Shown here piece after piece: positions 1 to 6,559 of a DNA stretch of 8,832 nucleotides. How positions within the stretch are numbered: position 1 is the stretch's first letter; every line of letters begins with the position of its first letter. The notes beneath the pieces are model-generated. The model was not told where the DNA came from. It searched no databases and saw only the letters and a list, made by a program, of their open reading frames with translations. The stretch lies in NCBI GenBank assembly GCA_030446525.1, contig JAUJNC010000187.1, forward strand, positions 1-8,832, given 5' to 3'. This DNA comes from Armatimonadaceae bacterium. Its GTDB lineage: Bacteria; Armatimonadota; Armatimonadia; Armatimonadales; Armatimonadaceae. A program made the translations under genes and the position numbers.

Positions 1-529
1 GCCGAGCGCGCGGCCTCGAGGGCGTCCCCGGCTGTCTGGTTGCCGTCGGTGACGAGCACGATGCGCCTGGCCATCTCGGGCGGGAACGCGGACAGGGCGA
101 AAGACAGGGCGCGGGCGATGTCGGTCTGCGAGCCGTCGGGGACGGAAAGGTCGGCGACCACTTGCCCGCGCTCCCTGGGCGGCAGGGCGAGCTCGCGCAT
201 CCGACCCGAAGGTGACGATACCCACCCGGTCGGCTGGGCGTATTCTTGGCGGCCTGGGCGACGTATTCGAGCGCGCGGTCGCGCTCCCGGCGCGGCAGCG
301 AATACGAGGCGTCCACCACGAACAGGGTGCAGGTCGCGCTGCTGGTCTTCACCCAGCTGGCGCCGGCAAGCGCCAGCACGACGGCCCCGACGATCAGCAG
401 CCGGAGCCCCAGCGCGATGCGGCGCCGCAGCGGCGTCAGGCCGGCGAGTGAGTGGCGCCCCACCCACCAGAACAGGGGCAGCAGCAAAAGCGCCAGCAGG
501 AGCCAAGGCTGATCGAACGACACCGGCAT
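1..529 (-). CDS. Membrane-anchored von Willebrand factor A domain protein, N-terminal part, frameshifted and cut by window edge
   Basis: Seen: from ATG at 529, with a purine-rich ribosome site (GGAGGAGAGG) just upstream, the protein starts MPVSFDQPWLLLALLLLPLF, a membrane segment. A second membrane segment (LRLLIVGAVVLALAGASW) follows, then a VWA fold beginning VVDASYSLPRRERD. The three metal-site (MIDAS) elements are recognisable: DASYS, the Thr in DGSQTDIARAL, and the Asp in IVLVTDGNQTAGD. They are not in one frame. The frame changes near 230-239 (between AAKNT and DRVGIVTFGSDAR) and again near 194-198 (before RELALPPRERG). Family knowledge: this resembles Bat-type or large VWA/glutamine-amidotransferase-like membrane proteins, which often sit beside MoxR ATPases; the rest lies outside the window. 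The conserved protein on both sides of each shift favours sequence error over true decay. Exact function is unknown. Confidence 0.72.
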   Translation of the reverse strand, partial: MPVSFDQPWLLLALLLLPLFWWVGRHSLAGLTPLRRRIALGLRLLIVGAVVLALAGASWVKTSSATCTLFVVDASYSLPRRERDRALEYVAQAAKNTPSRPGGYRHLRVGCASSPCRPGSAGKWSPTFPSPTARRPTSPAPCLSPCPRSRPRWPGASCSSPTATRQPGTPSRPRAR

Positions 530-683
530 CGGCGGCCCTCTCCTCCCACGGCCTCGCCGCGCGGCCCGCCTTCTCGGCGGGTATGCGGTGCGGGCAAGGA
601 CGACACCTTAGTGTAGCATAGAACAGGGTCGATGAGAACACCGGCACCCGAGATGATGCGCGGCCATCAAGCGACCTGCCTTT

Positions 684-1040
684 TTACGGCAGTGGGCGTT
701 GGCGCACTCGCTCACGCTCTACAACCGTGAACTTCCTCCCCAGTGACAAACCTTCCACCGTCAGTAACCGGAGCAGATGCTCCGCAGGCTCTTCAGGCGT
801 CAGTGGATCGAAGCGAAAGTAGAGAACGCCAACGGGGGTCGGCAACTTGAGCCGGTAAATCAACTCCCCGTAGTCTCGATCAAAAGTGAGTACAATCCGG
901 TCTTCAGCGGCGGCGCGTGACAGGACCTCTGAATCGCTGTTCCCTGGTGAATCTTCGGTGACCGCTGCTATGTCGTGCCCAGCCTGACGTAACCGGCGGA
1001 TACTGTCCCCCGGAAAATTCTCATTTGCCAGAAAGCGCAT
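684..1040 (-). CDS. DUF5615 family PIN-like protein, putative toxin of a toxin-antitoxin pair
   Basis: A 118-residue protein recognised as DUF5615 (PIN-like, related to Mut7-C). Seen: it begins MRFLANENFPGDSIRRLRQA, the usual strand plus acidic motif, here NEN rather than the more common DEN. It continues GHDIAAVTED, then NSDSEVLSRAAAEDRIVLTFDRDYGEL, which carries the second acidic cluster (DRDYGEL, residues 54-60). PIN-like folds are normally metal-dependent ribonucleases; activity here is inferred. The length is normal for the family. Its ATG shares one base with the stop codon of the upstream DUF433 gene (TAATG), which implies translational coupling; I see no strong ribosome site of its own. 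The DUF433 neighbour is the expected partner. The first catalytic Asp being Asn occurs in a known sub-branch of the family, so it need not mean an inactive protein. Confidence 0.88.
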   Translation of the reverse strand: MRFLANENFPGDSIRRLRQAGHDIAAVTEDSPGNSDSEVLSRAAAEDRIVLTFDRDYGELIYRLKLPTPVGVLYFRFDPLTPEEPAEHLLRLLTVEGLSLGRKFTVVERERVRQRPLP

Positions 1041-1279
1041 TACTTTGCCCCGGTTGGAAGGGCATACATAGCTTCTTCACGCAGGCACTCCGCAGCGAAG
1101 GCATAAATAGCTCTCAGCGCCTCCGGTGTGAGTGTCGGATAGTTTTCCAGTATCTGCTGTTCCGTCCAACCTATAGCGAGAAGGTTCAAAAGGAAGTCCA
1201 CTGCCAGTCGTGTTCCTTTAATGACAGGTTTGCCGAGCAAAATCTGCGGATCAGAATGTATGTAGGCTTGCCAGTCCAT
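1040..1279 (-). CDS. DUF433 domain protein, putative antitoxin
   Basis: A 79-residue protein recognised as DUF433 (a winged or helix-turn-helix-like fold). Seen: it begins MDWQAYIHSDPQILLGKPVI and continues KGTRLAVDFLLNLLAIGWTE, with the family signature GKPVIKGTRLAV at residues 16-27 and the usual second half LENYPTLTPEALRAIYAFAA. The start at 1279 is chosen because AGAGGAG lies eight bases upstream and the family begins at this point. The same frame stays open far upstream, but only as the antisense of the next gene. DUF433 proteins commonly precede DUF5615 proteins and are thought to act as antitoxins and autorepressors. The 1-base overlap with the next gene fits a two-gene operon. Function is inferred from family and context. 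Confidence 0.9.
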   Translation of the reverse strand: MDWQAYIHSDPQILLGKPVIKGTRLAVDFLLNLLAIGWTEQQILENYPTLTPEALRAIYAFAAECLREEAMYALPTGAK

Positions 1280-1287
1280 GATTGTTT

Positions 1288-1294
1288 CTCCTCT
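1288..1294 (-). promoter_or_regulatory. Ribosome binding site fixing the DUF433 start
   Basis: On the minus strand AGAGGAG sits eight bases before the ATG at 1279. It decides the start, because the reading frame is open for another 2.5 kb upstream without meaning. Confidence 0.6.
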
Positions 1295-1310
1295 TGGTTC
1301 GCTTTCTTTG

Positions 1311-1337
1311 ATTCTATCACTATCCGGCGGTTGCCAG
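1311..1337 (-). promoter_or_regulatory. Possible promoter of the DUF433-DUF5615 pair
   Basis: The minus strand reads CTGGCA (1337-1332), a 15-base spacer, then TAGAAT (1316-1311), a 5/6 match to the -10 consensus, about 30 bases upstream of the start codon. The spacer is short, so this is a weak call. GATAGTGATAG, a short direct repeat overlapping the -10, could be where an autorepressing DUF433 binds; that is speculation. Confidence 0.3.
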
Positions 1338-1483
1338 TGCTCTGATAGGGATCGCCTGCCCTTCGGCCGGTGAGGCAGCAAAATCAAGACCTGTGTCCGC
1401 CCGCCTTGGGTTCCGTTTATCATAATCGGCCGGTTACAAGCCAATAATACAAACGATATGGAGTGGAACCGAGGTGTCCGGTG

Positions 1484-1512
1484 TTGCAACGGCGAAACTT
1501 CGCCGGTAAAAT
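1484..1512 (+). promoter_or_regulatory. Sigma70-type promoter of the outer-membrane protein gene
   Basis: TTGCAA (1484-1489), a spacer of exactly 17 bases, then TAAAAT (1507-1512). Transcription should begin near 1519, about 13 bases before the chosen start codon. This rules out upstream in-frame ATGs such as 1463, which lie before the promoter. Confidence 0.55.
1490..1505. promoter_or_regulatory. Perfect palindrome inside the promoter spacer, candidate operator
   Basis: CGGCGAAACTTCGCCG has 7-base arms with a 2-base centre. It fills the space between the -35 and -10 hexamers of the promoter above. A dimeric repressor bound here would block RNA polymerase. No regulator gene is seen in the window, so the factor is unknown. 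In GC-rich DNA a chance palindrome of this size is possible; the placement makes it notable. Confidence 0.4.
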
Positions 1513-1531
1513 AGCTTCTAACAGGATGGAC

Positions 1532-3718
1532 ATGATGAAGGGCGTTTGTATAGCTATAATTTTGGTTTCCCTGCTGCCCGCGGCGGCGCGCGCCGAGGGG
1601 GCGCGGCTTGGGGCGGCCATGGCCGCTGAGGCAGGCGCACGAGCCTCCGATGTTTTCCCGGGGCAGAACAAGACCGGGCCGTATGCGCTCGCCTGGAAGA
1701 ACATCCGCGCCGACGGGGTGGTCGTGGTGGTGGACGGCGAAACGCTCCCGGCGGGCGCGTACACGCTCGACCCGGCCAAGGGGGCGATCTCGTTCCGGAC
1801 GCGGGTGAAGCCGGAATCCGTTGTGCGGGTGGACTACGGTTACGATCCCGCCCGAGCCGAGCGCAACAACCATCTCCTTGCGAAGCCTGTGACCGTCCCG
1901 CTGCTGGACACGCGCGGTGCGCTCGGCGACGCCCGCATGGAGGTGACGGCGCTGCCGGGCGACCCCAAAAAGGCCGGCGGCGACACCCCGCTGCTGGTGT
2001 GGGGGCTGCGCGGCAAGACGGACCTGCTGGGCGGCGCCTTGTCGTCGCAGCTGCTGCTCGCGCCCGGCTCCGAGGGGGGAGCGTTCGCGGATCGGGCGGG
2101 GGTGGACCTGGGCTACCGGTTCAAGACGGACAACACCAGCCTGGAGGCGTCGTTCCTGCGCTCGGGCAAGGGGTTCGCGCCGGGCGCCGGCAAAACGTTC
2201 GGGCTGGCGGAGCAGGCGCAGCGGTGGTCGCTGGGTGCGCAGACCAGCCCGGCCGGATGGCTCGCCGCCGAGCTCAGGCTGGGCGGCGCGCGCGACCTGG
2301 CCGGCAAGGGCGCCTCGGACCAGACGGCGCTCTCCCTGCGCCTGTTCGGCACGGGGGCGGCCCCGGCACTGCGCCTCGCTCGCGCGGAAGACACCCGCTA
2401 CGCCGCAGACGGCGCGCCCACGTCCGTCACCACGGAGAAGGTCGACCTGACCGGCAAGTCCGGCCTGACCACCTACGCCGCACAGGGCCGGCGCGTTGTC
2501 TCGGATGGCTCGGCGCCGGGCAGCGACCACACGCGTCAGGACGCCTCGCTGTCGCTCTCGGCGGCCACCAGGAACAAAAAGGCGCGGGCGTCGGTCGCCA
2601 TCCGCGGGGAGTCCGTGGAGAGGGCGGGCGCCGGGGCGCAGAATAACCGGGGGATCGCGGCGAACGCCGAGCTGCGGCCGTTCCAGGACACCCAGGTGAA
2701 CGGCTCCGTGAAGATAGACGAGGGAAGCGATACCCGCGTCACTGACGAGAACGTCGGGCTCACCGGCAGGCTGGGCGCGGCCGGCACGTACGCCGCGCGC
2801 GGCCAGCGTGTCACCACCGACAGCTCGCTGTTCGAGAAGGACCAGACCAGGCAGGATGCCTCGGTGTCGCTGTCGGCCGCCACGAGAAACAAAACAGCGC
2901 GGGCGTCGATCGCGGTGAGCGGGGGAACTACCGAGACGGCGGCGAGGAGCGAAGCGCGTCAGGGCATCGAGGTCCGCGTGCAGCCCGCGCCGTCTCTGAC
3001 TCTGTCCGCCGAGGCGCGCCCGCAGACCGTCACCCCGGTGCAGGGCGGCGTCGGCGCGGAACAGAGCCTTCATCAGGCGGCGAACGCCGAGGTGAAGCTG
3101 TTCAAAGACACGCGCCTGACCGGGTCGCTCAAGATCAACGAGCAGGAGGAGGGCCGGAGCTCCGTCGCCGACGTGAACGCCGAAGCCAAGCCCCTGCGCT
3201 TCCTCTTCCTGGCGGGCGGCATGACAAACCGCGACGACACGGGTGAAGACCTGCTCGACACCACGCGCGTCCGCATGACGCTCCGCCCCACGGCGGAGCT
3301 TTCCTTTACCGGGGGGATCACCCTGAACCCGGAAAACGAGGGTAAGGTGGCCGACGCGACGCGGCAGGAGTTCGGTCTGGCGGCGCGCGTCGGGGCGCTG
3401 GAGCTCGGGGGCGACTACGCCCTCACCACGTTCGCGCCCGCCGCCCTGTCCGACCGGGGCGACGGCGCGCAGGCCGGCGAGCTGTCCCTCCAGCTGGGTC
3501 TGCGCTTCAGCCGCTTCACGCGCCTCACCAGCGGCTACAAAGACGCGCTCTACGGCGCGCCGGAGGGGCGCGCCACGCGCGCCTATTCGCTCGGCCTCAG
3601 CCACAACGTCGGCTCGGCCGTCAACCTCTCGCTCAGCGGCAGCATGACCGAGGACAAGGCGCAGATCGGCGCCCCCGCCGAGGTCAAGGCCGAGGGGAAG
3701 CTCGGCGTCAAGTTCTGA
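1532..3718 (+). CDS. Secreted, probably outer-membrane beta-barrel protein with internal repeats
   Basis: A 728-residue protein I cannot assign to a named family. The start at 1532 is chosen because AGGA lies five bases upstream and the promoter -10 ends at 1512; ATGs at 1526 and 1535 are also possible. Residues 1-21 (MMKGVCIAIILVSLLPAAARA) form a clear signal peptide with an ARA cleavage site. Residues about 62-106 hold a small beta domain (VVVVDGETLPAGAYTLDP, then VRVDYGYDP). Its pattern of 'V-DG-L-G-YTLD-G-ISF-V-V-Y' resembles segments of SprA-like and other surface proteins. The rest is alternating beta-strand, rich in Gly, Ser, Thr and charged residues, with no Cys seen in the repeat region. 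It includes two near-identical blocks (304-359, 408-464) and a second repeated motif (378-395, 518-535). It ends EGKLGVKF, with a terminal Phe as barrel proteins have. This points to an outer-membrane barrel; the cargo is unknown. Confidence 0.8.
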   Translation: MMKGVCIAIILVSLLPAAARAEGARLGAAMAAEAGARASDVFPGQNKTGPYALAWKNIRADGVVVVVDGETLPAGAYTLDPAKGAISFRTRVKPESVVRVDYGYDPARAERNNHLLAKPVTVPLLDTRGALGDARMEVTALPGDPKKAGGDTPLLVWGLRGKTDLLGGALSSQLLLAPGSEGGAFADRAGVDLGYRFKTDNTSLEASFLRSGKGFAPGAGKTFGLAEQAQRWSLGAQTSPAGWLAAELRLGGARDLAGKGASDQTALSLRLFGTGAAPALRLARAEDTRYAADGAPTSVTTEKVDLTGKSGLTTYAAQGRRVVSDGSAPGSDHTRQDASLSLSAATRNKKARASVAIRGESVERAGAGAQNNRGIAANAELRPFQDTQVNGSVKIDEGSDTRVTDENVGLTGRLGAAGTYAARGQRVTTDSSLFEKDQTRQDASVSLSAATRNKTARASIAVSGGTTETAARSEARQGIEVRVQPAPSLTLSAEARPQTVTPVQGGVGAEQSLHQAANAEVKLFKDTRLTGSLKINEQEEGRSSVADVNAEAKPLRFLFLAGGMTNRDDTGEDLLDTTRVRMTLRPTAELSFTGGITLNPENEGKVADATRQEFGLAARVGALELGGDYALTTFAPAALSDRGDGAQAGELSLQLGLRFSRFTRLTSGYKDALYGAPEGRATRAYSLGLSHNVGSAVNLSLSGSMTEDKAQIGAPAEVKAEGKLGVKF
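2441..2608 (+). repeat. Internal protein repeat, copy A (residues 304-359)
   Basis: Encodes VDLTGKSGLTTYAAQGRRVV, then TRQDASLSLSAATRNKKARA and SVAIRG. It pairs with copy B at 2753-2923, which has the same layout and length (56 against 57 residues). Confidence 0.7.
2663..2716 (+). repeat. Second internal motif, copy 1 (residues 378-395)
   Basis: Encodes NAELRPFQDTQVNGSVKI, matching copy 2 at 3083-3136 (NAEVKLFKDTRLTGSLKI). Together with blocks A and B it defines a larger beta-strand repeat of about 100 residues. Confidence 0.6.
2753..2923 (+). repeat. Internal protein repeat, copy B (residues 408-464)
   Basis: Encodes VGLTGRLGAAGTYAARGQRV, then TRQDASVSLSAATRNKTARA and SIAVSG. TRQDAS-SLSAATRNK-ARAS is shared with copy A. 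At DNA level the copies differ mostly at third positions, so the duplication is old and kept for its protein. Confidence 0.7.
3083..3136 (+). repeat. Second internal motif, copy 2 (residues 518-535)
   Basis: Encodes NAEVKLFKDTRLTGSLKI, preceded by the same Ala-Ala context as copy 1 at 2663-2716. Twelve of 18 positions are identical. Confidence 0.6.
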
Positions 3719-3739
3719 GGCCCTCGCCCTCACCCCCGT

Positions 3740-3765
3740 CCCCTCTCCCAATGCTGGGAGAGGGG
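3740..3765. repeat. Hairpin of the left arm
   Basis: An 11-bp perfect stem (CCCCTCTCCCA with TGGGAGAGGGG) around loop ATGC. It lies 21 bases after the outer-membrane gene stop, in a position to shield or end that transcript, but no run of T follows. Confidence 0.7.
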
Positions 3766-3875
3766 TGCCTGTGGCCTTGTCAACCCCTGCTCCGCTTACA
3801 GCCACAGGGGGTGGTGCTCATCTCGGCTTTAATCCAGCATGCCGCGCGAAGCCGGGGTTGCTCTCGTACCAGGCC

Positions 3876-3901
3876 CCCCTCTCCCAGCATTGGGAGAGGG
3901 G
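3876..3901. repeat. Hairpin of the right arm
   Basis: The same 11-bp stem in inverted orientation, around loop GCAT. For the sulfatase transcript from the other strand it lies about 110 bases after the stop codon. Confidence 0.7.
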
Positions 3902-3940
3902 ACGGGGGTGAGGGCGGCAGAGGGGACGGGGGTGAGGGCG
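3897..3940. repeat. 20-base tandem-like direct repeat in the right arm
   Basis: AGGGGACGGGGGTGAGGGCG occurs at 3897-3916 and exactly again at 3921-3940, separated by GCAG. The left arm has only one copy, so the right end seems partly duplicated. Confidence 0.75.
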
Positions 3941-4013
3941 AGGGCTTTCGAGGCGCCCGGCGGGCACGTAATGGCTGATAAAGGCGCGGCGCAATATGTT
4001 CGTCCTCGCTTCC

Positions 4014-5484
4014 TCACACGGGGGCGTGACCGTTGCGCGTCCGCAGATTCTCGTCCAGGTCCAGACGCTTGATGATCGCCTCCGCATCGGCGTGACGGCC
4101 CTTGCCCCGCAACCGCGCGATCCACTGTTCGGGCCGGACGTATTTCCACGGGCCGGTCCGGACGACTTCCGGCAGGGGGTCGGGCAGGCTGGCATGGCGG
4201 CCCAGGTTCTCCTGCAGCCAGTCGTTCATCAGGTGGTCCAGATGCGCCGCCATTTGCGCTTCCTGCCCGGCGATGTTCGTGGTTTGGTGCGGATCGCCGC
4301 CCATGTCAAAGAGCGTCACGTCGTCGAACGGGTACAGCCCCGGATGATAGGTACGGATGTAGAGCCGGTCCCGCGTCCGGACGGCGCGCTGGCAGCTGTA
4401 GAGTGCGTGGTCCCACACCAGATACGGGCGCCCCGTCCACGCTTCGCCGCGCACCGCCCCGGCGAACGACTGCCCGTCCCAGCGGGCGGGAGTGGGCAGG
4501 CCGAGCAGATCGCACAAGGTCGGGTGGAGATCGACGCCGTAGAGCAGCCCGTCGTGTGACCGGTCCGCGGCAGCGGCGCCCGGCCACCGGACGATCATCG
4601 GGACGTTGTGTACCGCCTCGCCCGCGCAGACGTGATCCCCGTAGATGCCCTGCTCGCCCATGGCTTCCCCGTGGTCGGCGCTGATGATGACCGCCGTTTC
4701 GTCGAGGACCCCCAGATCGGCGAGCGTCTGAAAGATCTGGCCGATCTGATCATCCATGAAACGGATCGCCCCGTCATAGCCGTCGACGAACTGTCGCCAA
4801 TCCTGCCGGTTGGCGATCTCGGTCAGCATCGCGGCGACCGGTCCTTGCCGTCGCGCCGAAGGGGTAGAGTTCGCTCGCCGAGGAAGGGGCCGTAGTTCGC
4901 CTGGTGCTGCGCGATCGCCTTCTCGTCCGGGCCACGCCGGTGGCGGATCGTCGCGGAAGATCGGATCCACTTCTGGTCCACGGCATAACTGCGGTGCGGG
5001 TCCCAGTACTGGATGTGAAGGAAGTAGTTATCTTCCCTGCCGTGCTCCCTGAGCCACGGCAGAACGGCCGCGTTGACCTTCGTCGGCGTTCTCGGCGCCC
5101 CCTTGAGGGTGTGCGTGTGCATCTCCGACCAGCGGCACAGAACCAGAAGGTCTGGGTGCCGGTCGGCAGAGAAAAACGACGGTCTTGTAGCCGTGTTGGC
5201 GTAGATACCGGGTCAGCAGCGGCATGTCCTGCCAGTAATGGTGCCCTTCGCCGGGAAGCGGAAGTGCAGGCCCGGCCCCCAGTGGGTGAGCGCCCCGTGA
5301 TGCACGCCAGACCGGCCGCTCGGAAGCCGGCGCGCGCGGGCACGCCTGGAAGCGCTGGTAGGCGTGGGTGAAGCGGGCGCCTTCCCGGGCGATCCGGTCC
5401 ATGTTGGGCGTCGTGTCGCGGTGGTACCTGTAGCACCCCGAGTGGGTCCCGGGCGCATGAGGTCAAGGTCAGTAGAGTGCGCAT
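4014..5484 (-). CDS. Sulfatase (alkaline-phosphatase superfamily), N-terminal half broken by multiple frameshifts
   Basis: Coordinates give the reconstructed gene. The C-terminal part (about 4840 down to 4014) is one open frame and clearly sulfatase: FVDGYDGAIRFMDDQIGQIF, VIISADHGEAMGEQGIYGDH (the metal-binding DHG) and NVPMIVRWPG. Upstream, the same protein continues in alternating frames: MRTLLTL, DLMRP, CYRYHRDTTPNMDRIAREGA, QAC next to VPARAGF, GVHHGALTHWGPGLHFRFPA, YWQDMPLLTRYLRQHGYKTV, DNYFLHIQYWDPHRSYAVDQ, DPIFRDDPPPAWP and DEKAIAQHQANYGPFLGERT. The adjoining QAC and VPARAG fit the Cys-x-Pro-x-Arg site whose Cys is converted to formylglycine, but a frameshift falls within it. About nine shifts lie in 4840-5465. 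No signal peptide is seen, as the start is directly at the first beta strand. The start is about 40 bases after the probable true end of kdgK, so it is likely the last gene of that operon. Likely role: removing sulfate esters from glycans. It could be a real pseudogene. Confidence 0.8.
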
Positions 5485-5562
5485 TGTCGATATTACAGGC
5501 GTTGTCCGGGGCGTCCTCGCCGCCTCAGCGCTGCACGCGCCCGGAGGCGTCGCCCTGCCACA

Positions 5563-6546
5563 TCAGCGCCTCGACACTCGGCGACCGAGACGAGGTTGAG
5601 GTCGCCGACGATGGAACTTGAGCACGAGGCGGCGACGGCGAACTCCAGCGCCTCCTGCAGCGCCCTTCCCGCCGCCAGGCCGTAGATCAGGCCGCGCGAA
5701 GGCGTCGCCGCCGCCCACCCGGTCCACGATGCGAAGGTCAGCGGCCGAGGCGGCGAGGAAGGTGTTCATGACCGCCTGGGCGGCCACGCCGTTGTCGTCG
5801 GCGGAGCGGCTTTCGCGCAGGGTGATGGCGACGCTCCGGAGGTCGAACCGTTCACTCAAGGTGCGCGCCACCCGCTCGTAACCGGCATGGGCGAGGCTCC
5901 CCGCCGTGACGTCGGCGCCCTCGGCCTTGATGCCGAACACCTTCTCGGCGTCCTCCTCGTTGCCGACGGCCACGTCCACGTACTGCATCAGGCCGCTCAT
6001 CGCTGCCTGCGCCTCCTGCGGGCTCCAGAGCTTCTTGCGGTAGTTCATGTCGCACGAAACCGTCAGACCCGCCTCCTTGGCCGCGCGGCACGCCTCCAGG
6101 GTCACCGCGGCGACGTTGGCGCCCAGCGCCGGGGTGATGCCCGTGAAGTGGAACCAGGAGGCGCCGTCGAAGATCGCCGGCCAGTCGAACTCGCCGGGCT
6201 GCGCCTGGGAGATCGCCGACCCGGCGCGGTCGTACACCACGACCGACGCCCGCTGGCTCGCCCCCGTTTCCAGGAAATAGACCCCGATCCGCTCCCCGGC
6301 GCGTGCGATGCGCGACGTGTCCACGCCCAGCCCGCGCAGGGTCTGCACCGCCGCGTCGCCGAACGGGTTTTGGGGCAGCCTGGTCACGAAGGCCGCAGGG
6401 AGGCCGTAGTTCGCCAGGGACACGGCCACGTTGGCCTCCCCGCCGCCGTACGTCACATCGAACCGCGTCGCCTGCGCGAAGCGGAGCCGCCCCGGCGTCG
6501 CCAGCCGCATCATGATCTCGCCGAACGTGACAACACGCGCCGCCAT
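5563..6546 (-). CDS. kdgK: 2-keto-3-deoxygluconate kinase, PfkB family
   Basis: Phosphorylates 2-keto-3-deoxygluconate to KDPG with ATP, in the cytoplasm. Seen: MAARVVTFGEIMMRLATPGR, glycine motif GGGEANVAVSLANYG (34-48), DMNYRKKLW (166-174, typical of KDG kinases) and the PfkB signature VDRVGGGDAF, whose D281 is the expected catalytic base. Starts at 6546 with AGGAGGA eight bases upstream, overlapping the eda stop; the gap between the genes is only 13 bases. The C-terminus is garbled: after GGGDAFA the proper sequence resumes in another frame (GLIYGLAAGRALQEALEFAV, SIVGDLNLVSVAE) and then a third (VEALMWQGDASGRVQR), ending at a TGA at 5525-5527. So the as-read stop at 5563 is probably an artefact of up to three indels, and the true gene likely ends at 5525. 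The match to KDG kinase is strong; a related PfkB sugar kinase is the alternative. Confidence 0.9.
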   Translation of the reverse strand: MAARVVTFGEIMMRLATPGRLRFAQATRFDVTYGGGEANVAVSLANYGLPAAFVTRLPQNPFGDAAVQTLRGLGVDTSRIARAGERIGVYFLETGASQRASVVVYDRAGSAISQAQPGEFDWPAIFDGASWFHFTGITPALGANVAAVTLEACRAAKEAGLTVSCDMNYRKKLWSPQEAQAAMSGLMQYVDVAVGNEEDAEKVFGIKAEGADVTAGSLAHAGYERVARTLSERFDLRSVAITLRESRSADDNGVAAQAVMNTFLAASAADLRIVDRVGGGDAFARPDLRPGGGKGAAGGAGVRRRRLVLKFHRRRPQPRLGRRVSRR

Positions 6547-6559
6547 CGTGTGTTCCTCC

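Larger units (their letters stand above)
3720..3945. mobile_element. MITE-like or REP-like palindromic element between convergent genes
   Basis: A 226-base element starting two bases after the outer-membrane gene stop. Bases 3725-3765 and 3876-3916 are a perfect 41-bp inverted repeat. Each arm carries its own hairpin: stem CCCCTCTCCCA / TGGGAGAGGGG with a 4-base loop, at 3740-3765 and 3876-3901. The right arm is followed by an exact 20-base direct repeat (3897-3916, again 3921-3940); with it, 3921-3945 pairs exactly with 3720-3744. Inside is another 8-bp stem (3768-3775 with 3801-3808). There is no open frame that looks coding. I see no clear target-site duplication. The CCCTCACCCCC...CCCTCTCCCA type of sequence is a familiar dispersed repeat in several environmental phyla, from memory. 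Lying between convergent genes it may also help end transcription from both sides, although there is no T-tract. Confidence 0.6.

Noticed and set aside
610..638. Weak promoter-like sequence for the VWA gene (TTCTCA-17-TACACT, minus strand)
   Set aside because: The -35 matches only three of six positions and other spacings fit equally badly; I would not annotate it.
675..693. Stem CTGCC/GGCAG at the end of the DUF5615 gene as a terminator
   Set aside because: Only five base pairs, it overlaps the stop codon, and no T-run follows on the minus strand.
1280..3805. A very long open frame on the minus strand running into the DUF433 gene
   Set aside because: It is the antisense of the outer-membrane gene in GC-rich DNA, where stop codons are rare. 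The translation is rich in Arg, Gly and Ala without domains, and only its last 79 residues (DUF433) are real.
3720..3945. CRISPR array
   Set aside because: There are only two inverted arms and one extra partial copy, with no regular spacers and no cas genes.
3751..4195. Several short frames through the inverted-repeat element on both strands
   Set aside because: They consist of low-complexity sequence from the hairpins and run into the sulfatase in a wrong frame; none has a sensible start or composition.
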